Assembly: GCA_018432645.1 (NCBI GenBank)
Contig: JAHDSP010000166.1
Location: 1 to 5,137, forward strand
DNA: 5,137 nt
DNA from: Bacteroidales bacterium
GTDB lineage: Bacteria; Bacteroidota; Bacteroidia; Bacteroidales; DTU049
Direction of reading: 5' to 3'
A program made the position numbers and the translations under genes. Of this stretch, positions 1-5,137 are shown one piece after another; position 1 is the stretch's first letter, and every line of letters begins with the position of its first letter. The notes under the pieces are model-generated. The model saw nothing but the letters and a program-made list of their open reading frames with translations, did not search any database and was not told the DNA's origin.

Positions 1-963
1 ATACTTGTCCCACGCCCATCTGTCGTGCGATGACAGGTTTAGTAGTCTGCCAATATCAGGATCTATCAACTCTTTTAAGTATTTATTCATTATCACAAAC
101 CACATCAAATAGCTTTGCAAATACTTTGTAGCCACTCCGTGAAATCTACTCAACCATATCTTGAAATCACTTATTTTGCTCTCTACTATCTTAACACTGT
201 ATAGACCTCGCTTAATCTGCTTTTTGTTTACTATGACTTTTTTACTTTGCAAACTTTTTACTGCTTTTCTGAACTCTTTCTTTGGCTTTACACATATTAG
301 ATTATTCTTTGATATTCTATTCTTTAGCTCTTCTTTCAATTGTTCATTTTTTACTTTTTTCTCACCAACTTGTTTAAAAAGTAAATTACCTTCTCTATCA
401 GTAACTACTAATACTGCTACTTTAGGATGTTTTTTCCTTTTAGCTCTCCGATATTCTTCTTTGCTTTTATATCTTCTGCCTTTTTCTGAATAATTCATTA
501 GCAATTCATCAGCTTCCACAATGCCAGAAAAGCTTATTCCACCTTCTAAAGCTCTCAAAGCAGCTAATATTTTGTGTCGCCATTCGAAACTTGTTTTCAA
601 ACAAATGCCAACCTCATCAGCACAAGCTCGCAAACTTTTACCCTCGAGCATACATCTCATGTAATCGAGCATTAATGGATATTTTCTCATGCGATAGACA
701 AAGGTGCGAGCAGTCTCACGAAATTGATAACCACAGTTTTTACATTTGTAAACTTGTCTGCCATTTCTTTTGCCAGCTTTTATGACATTCTCGCTTCTGC
801 AGTCGGGACAAATGGCTGCGGTAGATTGAATTTTTACTTTTTGGTAGTCTACAGCAGTGGCATTGTTATTGACGAGATATTGATATAGCTCATCTAGGAA
901 ATCACGTTTATGATCCTTGGGTAGAGCCAAGTATTTATCAATGTTTTCTAATAATTCCTTCAT
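1..963 (-). CDS. IS1595/ISXO2-like transposase, 3' end cut by window edge, probably catalytically degenerate
   Basis: My own translation from the ATG at 963-961 stays open for 321 codons to the window edge, so the stop lies outside. Seen: an N-terminal zinc ribbon with C52/C55 and C74/C77, followed by a helix-turn-helix-like stretch (about 95-135), then the start of a DDE-type core at VEADE (D152). Near the C-terminus is RFHGVATKYLQSYL (273-286), a signature shared by ISXO2-like members of the IS1595 family. Known for the family: a second Asp is expected in a motif like TDGxxxY and an Asn/His pair in VNxYHS. Here those places read CVKPKKEF (K226) and VESKIS (E261, I264), so the second acid and the Asn and His seem lost. 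No inverted repeat was recognised; the left end is outside the window. The start has no Shine-Dalgarno sequence, and there is no other Met before residue 88. Family assignment is firm; activity is doubtful. Confidence 0.85.
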   Translation of the reverse strand, partial: MKELLENIDKYLALPKDHKRDFLDELYQYLVNNNATAVDYQKVKIQSTAAICPDCRSENVIKAGKRNGRQVYKCKNCGYQFRETARTFVYRMRKYPLMLDYMRCMLEGKSLRACADEVGICLKTSFEWRHKILAALRALEGGISFSGIVEADELLMNYSEKGRRYKSKEEYRRAKRKKHPKVAVLVVTDREGNLLFKQVGEKKVKNEQLKEELKNRISKNNLICVKPKKEFRKAVKSLQSKKVIVNKKQIKRGLYSVKIVESKISDFKIWLSRFHGVATKYLQSYLMWFVIMNKYLKELIDPDIGRLLNLSSHDRWAWDKY

Positions 964-979
964 AGTTATAAAATTTGTA

Positions 980-987
980 CAAAATTA
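980..987 (-). promoter_or_regulatory. Possible Bacteroidota -7 element before the transposase gene
   Basis: Read on the minus strand this is TAATTTTG, matching the Bacteroidota -7 consensus TAnnTTTG and lying 16 bases before the transposase ATG. No TTTG is visible at the expected upstream distance, so only half of the promoter is present. In DNA this AT-rich the match may be chance. It overlaps the short palindrome TTTGTACAAA at 974-983. Confidence 0.25.
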
Positions 988-1044
988 ATAAATTTTATTA
1001 AAATTATAAAATACTTAAAATATTACATATAAAGATTATCAATA

Positions 1045-1084
1045 AAAAAACAGCTGAGTTAGTAATTAAACTCAGCTGTTTTTT
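1045..1084 (-). terminator. Strong intrinsic terminator after the hydrogenase operon
   Basis: The arms 1045-1060 and 1069-1084 pair perfectly over 16 bp around an 8-base loop. The core is CAGCTGAGTT pairing with AACTCAGCTG, and the outer six pairs are A-T, so the minus-strand transcript ends in a U run. The hairpin starts 11 bases beyond the hydA stop codon, so it ends the hyd operon and shields the transposase gene downstream from read-through. The A/T symmetry means it could also work on the plus strand, although no plus-strand gene was found to its left. Confidence 0.92.
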
Positions 1085-1095
1085 AAAATTTACTT

Positions 1096-2895
1096 TTAAT
1101 TTAGATACCTTTTTCTTGGGAAATAATGTGTATGTAAAAGTTCATGAGCTTTATGACTATTAGGTTGTACTAAATATTCTTCATATAGTTGCGTTACTTC
1201 TGGATTATCATGCGACTTACGTAATGGGAGGTTTTCATCTTCTGAATATATACCCTCAGCTCTCATTTGGCGAATTTCCCATGATATTGGATACGGCTGT
1301 CCGCCTCCACCAAGGCAGCCACCAGGGCATGTCATAATTTCTACGAAATGATAATTTAGCTTACCTTCCTTAATGGCTCTTACTAATTTATTAGCATTTG
1401 CTAATTCGTGAGCTACTGCAACTTTCAACTCTGCACCTTCTAGGAAAGACCATTCCGGTTTTGTACCTTCGATTTTTATTGTTGCTTCTTTAATACCCTC
1501 AAAACCACGTACTGGTGTAATTTCTAAGTTTTTAAATGGAACTTCTTTTCCAGTAACTATTTCATAAGCTGTGCGTAAAGCAGCTTCCATTACGCCACCT
1601 GTTGCACCGAATATGACTCCTGCACCTGTGGATTCTCCCATTAATGGATCATAGTCAGATTCTGGTAAGCTCATAAAATCTATACCTGCTTGTTTAATCA
1701 TTGTAGCTAGTTCTCTAGTTGTGAGGACATAATCTACATCTTGATATCCGCTACTACGCATTTCTGGACGTTGTGCTTCATATTTTTTTGCTGTGCAAGG
1801 CATCACAGAGACAACTATCATATCTTTAGAGTTGATACCTTTTTTCTGTGCATAATATGTTTTGGCTACTGCTCCAAACATTTGTTGAGGAGATTTACAT
1901 GTAGATAAATGTCCTAGCATATCAGGATATAAATGTTCCATAAATTTTATCCAGCCAGGAGAGCAGCTAGTAAACATAGGGATTTTAACATCTGGATCTT
2001 TATCTACTAATGCTTTCTTTAATCTAGTAAGTAATTCTGTTCCTTCTTCTAATATTGTCAAGTCAGCAGTGAAATCAGTATCTAATACAGAATCAAAACC
2101 TAAACGTTTAAGTGCAGTTACCATTTTGCCTGTAACTCTTGTACCATATCGGAATCCTAATTCTTCACCTATAGCTACACGTACTGCTGGTGCTGTTTGT
2201 ACTACTACATGTTTCGTTGGATCATTGATGACGTCCCATACTTCTTCCACATAGTTGCGTTCAGTTAATGCACCTGTCGGGCAGTGTAACACACATTGTC
2301 CGCAATTTGTACATACAACTTCATTTAGTGGATAATCAAAAAATGTTCCAATATGTTGTTCTGCTCCTTTACCAATAACTGCTAATGCACTTACATATTG
2401 TAATTCCTCACAAGTACGTACACAACGTTGGCAATGGATACATTTAGATATATCTTTTTTGATTGCTGGAGAGCTAATATCTGCAATCATTTTTTCAGGA
2501 TCTAAAAGATCAAGAAATATTCTATCGAAAATATGATATTCTGCAGCAAGATCTTGAAGTTCACATTTGCCATTACGTGTGCAGCTAGTACAATCTGCGT
2601 TGTGTTCAGAAAGTAGTAATTCTATGACGTGTTTTCTAGATTGCCTTACTGTTTGACTATTTGTAAATATTTCCATGCCTTCTGCTACTGGAGTAGCACA
2701 TGCTGCTTGTAAATATCTAGCACCTTTCACTTCTACTACGCATACTCTACAGTTGCCAGCTACACTTATGTCGGGATGGTCGCATAAGGTAGGTATTTTA
2801 ATATTTAATTTTTTTGCAGCATCTAATATAGTGGTACCTTCTTCCACTGATATTGGTATATTATTTATTTTTAGGTTTATTAATGCTTTTGCCAT
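1096..2895 (-). CDS. hydA: [FeFe]-hydrogenase catalytic subunit (HydA/HndD-like)
   Basis: Reversibly makes or oxidises H2 at the H-cluster; 599 aa, cytoplasmic, no signal peptide. Domains in order: [2Fe-2S] ferredoxin with C38, C49, C52, C66; a His-ligated [4Fe-4S] site H98-x3-C102-x2-C105-x5-C111; two [4Fe-4S] sites (C152/155/158/162 and C195/198/201/205); the H-cluster domain; and a C-terminal small-subunit-like region from about 545 to 599. H-cluster motifs: L1 TSCSPGW (309-315), L2 MPCTAKKYE (365-373), L3 from E519 with C523 and C527. Proton-path residues known from Clostridium pasteurianum CpI are kept (E284, E287, C311, S331). Oddity: S312 stands where CpI has ligand C300. There is no thioredoxin-like C-terminal extension as in Thermotoga HydA, so length is close to HndD. 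It is the last gene of a three-gene operon, 20 bases after the NuoF-like gene. The start has no Shine-Dalgarno sequence but leads directly into the ferredoxin fold. Maturases HydE, HydF and HydG are not in the window. Confidence 0.96.
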   Translation of the reverse strand: MAKALINLKINNIPISVEEGTTILDAAKKLNIKIPTLCDHPDISVAGNCRVCVVEVKGARYLQAACATPVAEGMEIFTNSQTVRQSRKHVIELLLSEHNADCTSCTRNGKCELQDLAAEYHIFDRIFLDLLDPEKMIADISSPAIKKDISKCIHCQRCVRTCEELQYVSALAVIGKGAEQHIGTFFDYPLNEVVCTNCGQCVLHCPTGALTERNYVEEVWDVINDPTKHVVVQTAPAVRVAIGEELGFRYGTRVTGKMVTALKRLGFDSVLDTDFTADLTILEEGTELLTRLKKALVDKDPDVKIPMFTSCSPGWIKFMEHLYPDMLGHLSTCKSPQQMFGAVAKTYYAQKKGINSKDMIVVSVMPCTAKKYEAQRPEMRSSGYQDVDYVLTTRELATMIKQAGIDFMSLPESDYDPLMGESTGAGVIFGATGGVMEAALRTAYEIVTGKEVPFKNLEITPVRGFEGIKEATIKIEGTKPEWSFLEGAELKVAVAHELANANKLVRAIKEGKLNYHFVEIMTCPGGCLGGGGQPYPISWEIRQMRAEGIYSEDENLPLRKSHDNPEVTQLYEEYLVQPNSHKAHELLHTHYFPRKRYLN

Positions 2896-2915
2896 AATTA
2901 TTAATTTTTTTTAAT

Positions 2916-4079
2916 TTAAAATATTATTTCTTCTTTGAAATTTTCAACAATAGAAACAAATGGATTTGCTATAGATTGGCCTAATCCACATTTAGAAGAG
3001 ACTTTCATTGTTTGAGAAAGTTTTATTAGCTCATTTAAGTAGCTAGCAGGTTTTTCACGTCTTTTGATAGCTTCTATGCCTTTTAATAATTGTTGTAGTC
3101 CTGCTCTACATGGTGTGCATTGTGCACAACTCTCTTCCACAAAGAAATCTAAATAATTGTGTAATATATTATACATAGATCTAGAGCTATTAAATAGCAT
3201 AACTGAACCACCTGTCGGGATACCTTCAAATCCTATAATAGTATTTTCAAAATTTTTTCTAGGCACACAAAATCCTGATGCTCCACCTATTTGTACTGCT
3301 TTAGTATCACCATCACCAAATTCTCTAACAAAATCAGACACTTTCATACCTAGTTCTAGTTCGTAAATACCAGGGATAGGTGTATCTCCAGATATAGAGA
3401 ATACTTTAGAACCTCTAGAGTCTTTAGTACCTAATTTTTTAAATTCTTCTACACCTAAATGTTGGATCATAGTGGCAAAAACTAAGGTTTCTACATTATT
3501 TATTGATGTAGGTTTATTATTATAACCAGCTTTAGTAGGATAAGGTGGTTTATTTCTTGGTTCACCGCGTTTGCCTTCCATACTTTCGAAAAGAGCACTC
3601 TCTTCTCCACAAATATATGCACCACTACCTGAACGTAGATATAAAGTAATATCTAATCCCCTATTTTTTAATTCATTATTAAATTTCTCCATTTTAGGCA
3701 AGAGATCTTTTTTCAAAAAATTATATTCACCTCTTAAGTATATGTAAGCATCTTTAGCACCAATACAATAAGCAGCTAATGCCATACCAATAAATATTTT
3801 TTCTGGTACTTCTTCTATTATTTGTCTATCTTTGAATGTTCCTGGTTCACCTTCATCTGCATTGCAGATCACATATTTTACATCACTATCTTCATTTTTA
3901 GTAAATTTCCATTTTAATCCAGTAGGGAAACCAGCACCGCCACGACCTTTTAATCCACTATCGATAATTTCATTTATAATATCATCAGGTGATTTTTGCA
4001 AAGCTTTATCCAAAATTTGTAATGGGTTATCTACTTTGCTAAAAATAATATCTACTTTCCTTAAATTACTTGTATCCAT
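2916..4079 (-). CDS. hydB: NuoF-like flavoprotein subunit of the hydrogenase (HydB/HndC core, compact form)
   Basis: Binds FMN and NAD(P)H and passes electrons between the nucleotide and the Fe-S chain of HydA. Seen in 387 aa: GRGGAGFPTGLKW (45-57) and NADEGEPGTFKDR (73-85), the FMN/nucleotide-binding loops; GAYICGEESAL (153-163); a PR-KPPYP segment (174-181); and the [4Fe-4S] site C318-x2-C321-x2-C324 with C364. Known: HydB and HndC proteins usually also have an N-terminal thioredoxin-like [2Fe-2S] domain and a C-terminal pair of [4Fe-4S] clusters. Both are absent here. The protein begins about 44 residues before the glycine-rich loop and ends about 23 residues after C364. Neither end looks like a frameshift: the stop is followed by the hydA start after 20 bases, and the start lies 6 bases after the NuoE-like stop with a weak purine run (GAAAG). 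It could equally be labelled nuoF or hndC, but no other complex I genes are present, so a hydrogenase role is favoured. Confidence 0.93.
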   Translation of the reverse strand: MDTSNLRKVDIIFSKVDNPLQILDKALQKSPDDIINEIIDSGLKGRGGAGFPTGLKWKFTKNEDSDVKYVICNADEGEPGTFKDRQIIEEVPEKIFIGMALAAYCIGAKDAYIYLRGEYNFLKKDLLPKMEKFNNELKNRGLDITLYLRSGSGAYICGEESALFESMEGKRGEPRNKPPYPTKAGYNNKPTSINNVETLVFATMIQHLGVEEFKKLGTKDSRGSKVFSISGDTPIPGIYELELGMKVSDFVREFGDGDTKAVQIGGASGFCVPRKNFENTIIGFEGIPTGGSVMLFNSSRSMYNILHNYLDFFVEESCAQCTPCRAGLQQLLKGIEAIKRREKPASYLNELIKLSQTMKVSSKCGLGQSIANPFVSIVENFKEEIIF

Positions 4080-4085
4080 ACTTTC

Positions 4086-4559
4086 TTAATTTTTTGATTT
4101 TTCTTTGTATTGTTGAATTATTTCTATTGCTGTTTCTGGAGTGAGACTATGATAGACATCATCATTAATGAGCATTACTGGTCCTTTATGGCACCAGCCC
4201 ATACAATTCGCTGTCAATAGAGTAAATTGTTTATCTAAAGTAGTTTCTCCTACTTTGATATTTAAGACTTTTTCTAAGGCATCTATTATTTCATCTTTGC
4301 CAGACATATAGCAGCTAATAGTTTTGCATACTCTGATTACATTTTTACCTCTAGGAACAGTGTCTAGAAATGTGTAAAATGTAGCTGTACCATAGACATC
4401 TGCAGCAGATAAATCTAGCTCTTCGGCTACCATAGCTATATCGGATGGCTCCAAATATCGCTTTACGGCAACGATGTCTTGCAGGATAGGCATTAATGCA
4501 TTTCGTGTCCTACCATGCTTCTCTACTAAATTTTTAATTAATTCATTTGGTTCTTGCAT
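4086..4559 (-). CDS. hydC: NuoE-like [2Fe-2S] subunit of the hydrogenase (HydC/HndA)
   Basis: This thioredoxin-like [2Fe-2S] protein pairs with the NuoF-like subunit in complex I and in NAD(P)-linked hydrogenases and formate dehydrogenases. Seen in 157 aa, a normal family length: a helical N-terminal half containing the DVYGTATFYTFL segment (54-65), then the cluster ligands C78-x4-C83 and C119-x3-C123, the standard NuoE spacing. There is no signal peptide. It is the first gene of the operon, about 30 bases downstream of the inferred transcription start, and its start lacks a Shine-Dalgarno sequence; the preceding 20 bases are nearly all A and T. The stop is 6 bases before the NuoF-like start, so the two are probably translationally coupled. 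Alternative names are hndA and nuoE. No separate HndB-type gene is present, which makes this a trimer-type rather than a four-subunit Hnd operon. Confidence 0.93.
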   Translation of the reverse strand: MQEPNELIKNLVEKHGRTRNALMPILQDIVAVKRYLEPSDIAMVAEELDLSAADVYGTATFYTFLDTVPRGKNVIRVCKTISCYMSGKDEIIDALEKVLNIKVGETTLDKQFTLLTANCMGWCHKGPVMLINDDVYHSLTPETAIEIIQQYKEKSKN

Positions 4560-4596
4560 AATATTTTTATTTTTGTTTGTTAATAAATTAACAATG

Positions 4597-4626
4597 CAAA
4601 GTTAATAATATTTTTTTATAAACAAA
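4597..4626 (-). promoter_or_regulatory. Bacteroidota-type promoter of the hydCBA operon
   Basis: On the minus strand TTTG (4626-4623) is followed after 18 bases by TAACTTTG (4604-4597), matching the Bacteroidota -33 TTTG and -7 TAnnTTTG elements at about their usual spacing. The transcript would begin near 4590, giving a leader of about 30 bases before the first gene. No operator or riboswitch is evident, but an AT-only inverted repeat overlaps this region. Confidence 0.65.
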
Positions 4627-4659
4627 TTATTAACAATAATATTTATTTAAAAAAATATT
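4607..4659. repeat. AT-only inverted repeat overlapping the hyd promoter
   Basis: AATATTTTTTTA at 4607-4618 is the perfect reverse complement of TAAAAAAATATT at 4648-4659, with 28-29 bases between the arms. The left arm lies in the promoter spacer and the right arm upstream of the -33 element. In sequence that is roughly nine-tenths A/T such a pair can arise by chance, so a regulatory role is only a possibility. Confidence 0.3.
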
Positions 4660-4735
4660 TTATACTAAATTTTTTATTTAGATTTGTATTAAAATATAAA
4701 TTTATGAAACACAAATTTTTTATTTTTTCTTTAGT

Positions 4736-4915
4736 AGTGACGAAGCACGCGAAGTTAGTATCAACGAATTCATTGAGGAAAACAGAAATGTATTTGTAGT
4801 AGGATTACGGGAGGCGGCCATGCTTCTACGCGAAGACAATTCTATTACGCTTATTAGTAATCGTAATTCCTGAATTTTTAAGTACAAAGAGTTTCTCAGA
4901 GAATTGTTTTATTAA
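4736..4915 (+). pseudogene. pepE: Peptidase E (S51 family) C-terminal remnant, pseudogene
   Basis: The plus-strand frame encodes the end of an alpha-aspartyl dipeptidase. Seen: DEAREVSINEFIEEN (from 4739), then VVGLREAAMLL, then NSITLISNRNS, a TGA at 4871-4873, then IFKYKEFLREL and a TAA at 4913-4915. Known of PepE: its C-terminal part has an ETRExRIxEF-like helix, a GLxEG strand and a final xxIF(K/R) segment. The alignment runs straight through the TGA, which sits where Arg is common, so one C-to-T change in CGA would explain it. There is no start codon in frame: a TAA at 4697-4699 precedes the homologous part and everything upstream, including the catalytic Ser and His region, is missing. 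The helix also has changes (T to A, R to S). I read it as a deletion remnant, not a functional gene. It converges with rtcB, whose stop lies 41 bases away. Confidence 0.75.
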
Positions 4916-4956
4916 GACGATTTCACCTTTCTCCTATTTGAAAGAGAATAAATAAA

Positions 4957-5137
4957 TTACCCTTTTATCACTGCCAATGGATACAATTTATATACCGGTT
5001 CTACTAAATCTTTTTGTTCCTCGATAACTCGATCAATATTTTTGTAGCACTGGGGAGCTTCATCCAAATCTTTTTGTTTGTTTATAGAATGAATAATCCC
5101 GCTTTTATCTAATTCTTTTCTGATTGAATTCAAATCA
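4957..5137 (-). CDS. rtcB: RNA-splicing ligase RtcB, C-terminal 59 residues (5' part beyond window edge)
   Basis: The minus-strand frame is open from the right edge to a TAA at 4957-4959. RtcB joins 2',3'-cyclic phosphate or 3'-phosphate RNA ends to 5'-OH ends using GTP and manganese, in RNA repair or tRNA splicing. Seen: IRKELDKSGIIHSI, then DLDEAPQCYKNIDRVIEEQK, then DLVEPVYKLYPLAVIKG at the C-terminus. The EAPxxYKxIDxV segment, the DLVxxVxxLxPxxxIKG ending and the final Lys-Gly are characteristic of RtcB; in the archaeal enzyme the corresponding Lys contacts the guanylate. The metal site and the catalytic His lie upstream, outside the window, so intactness cannot be judged. The visible part shows no stop or frameshift. 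No obvious promoter or partner gene is visible on this side. Confidence 0.88.
   Translation of the reverse strand, partial: DLNSIRKELDKSGIIHSINKQKDLDEAPQCYKNIDRVIEEQKDLVEPVYKLYPLAVIKG

Larger units (their letters stand above)
4560..4735. other. AT-rich intergenic stretch between the hyd operon and the pepE remnant
   Basis: This stretch is nearly all A and T. It holds the hyd promoter, the inverted repeat at 4607-4659, and a 13-base direct repeat AAATTTTTTATTT at 4667-4679 and 4713-4725. I see no convincing gene or RNA. The bases just before the pepE remnant probably replaced, or decayed from, the missing front of that gene. Confidence 0.5.

Noticed and set aside
20..36. Small hairpin CTGTCGT-GCG-ATGACAG near the left edge
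   Set aside because: It lies within the coding sequence of the transposase, is seven pairs including one wobble, and no known function fits.
161..493. Plus-strand 110-codon open frame rich in Phe and Leu
   Set aside because: It is antisense to the Lys- and Glu-rich part of the transposase gene; the hydrophobic residues are mirror images of AAA and GAA codons.
591..785. Plus-strand 64-codon open frame with Cys and His
   Set aside because: Antisense to the zinc-ribbon part of the transposase; its Cys and His come from the opposite strand's codons and fit no family.
2675..2914. Plus-strand open frames inside the hyd genes (also at 2069-2254, 3157-3366 and 3832-4089)
   Set aside because: All lie antisense to strongly conserved hydrogenase domains and have no recognisable product.
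4560..4735. Possible small RNA, riboswitch or CRISPR leader in the AT-rich gap
   Set aside because: No conserved fold, no regularly spaced repeats and almost no G or C; the promoter explains the only clear signal.
4704..4799. 31-codon plus-strand open frame beginning MKHKFFIFSL
   Set aside because: Short, and from about 4736 onward it is simply the out-of-frame reading of the peptidase E remnant; it might be a relic of a start, but nothing supports it.
4926..4947. Weak hairpin (CTTTC / GAAAG or TTCTC / GAGAA) between the pepE remnant and rtcB
   Set aside because: Only five base pairs in either register and no strong U run, so not convincing as a bidirectional terminator.

Overview
The window is AT-rich and dense. 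It looks like a member of the Bacteroidota, possibly a reduced-genome, host-associated one. The pointers are these. The hydrogenase operon is preceded by a TTTG / TAnnTTTG promoter, the form typical of that phylum. Its starts lack clear Shine-Dalgarno sequences, apart from a weak purine run before the middle gene. A decayed gene remnant sits next to an intact operon. A gut Bacteroidales symbiont, for example one living inside a protist in the manner of Candidatus Azobacteroides, would fit, but that is inference and not shown by the sequence.

Layout from left to right. Positions 1-963 (minus) hold an IS1595/ISXO2-like transposase whose 3' end runs off the left edge. Its zinc ribbon and C-terminal signature are intact, but at least one catalytic acid appears to be lost. 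Positions 964-1095 are an AT-rich gap containing a strong terminator (1045-1084). Positions 1096-4559 (minus) are a three-gene operon transcribed in the order NuoE-like, NuoF-like, [FeFe]-hydrogenase, with gaps of 6 and 20 bases. Its promoter is at 4597-4626. Positions 4560-4735 are a very AT-rich intergenic stretch. Positions 4736-4915 (plus) hold the decayed C-terminal end of a peptidase E gene with an in-frame TGA. Positions 4957-5137 (minus) are the C-terminal 59 residues of the RNA ligase RtcB, which enters from the right edge.

The three hydrogenase genes should form a cytoplasmic heterotrimer exchanging electrons between NAD(P)H and H2. The NuoF-like subunit carries FMN and the nucleotide site, the NuoE-like subunit a [2Fe-2S] cluster, and HydA a relay of four Fe-S clusters ending at the H-cluster. 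The NuoF-like subunit is unusually short: it lacks the extra Fe-S domains found on both ends of bifurcating HydB/HndC subunits. HydA also has a non-canonical first H-cluster motif. These two points are the most interesting in the window. I see no CRISPR array, tRNA, rRNA or defence-type system.
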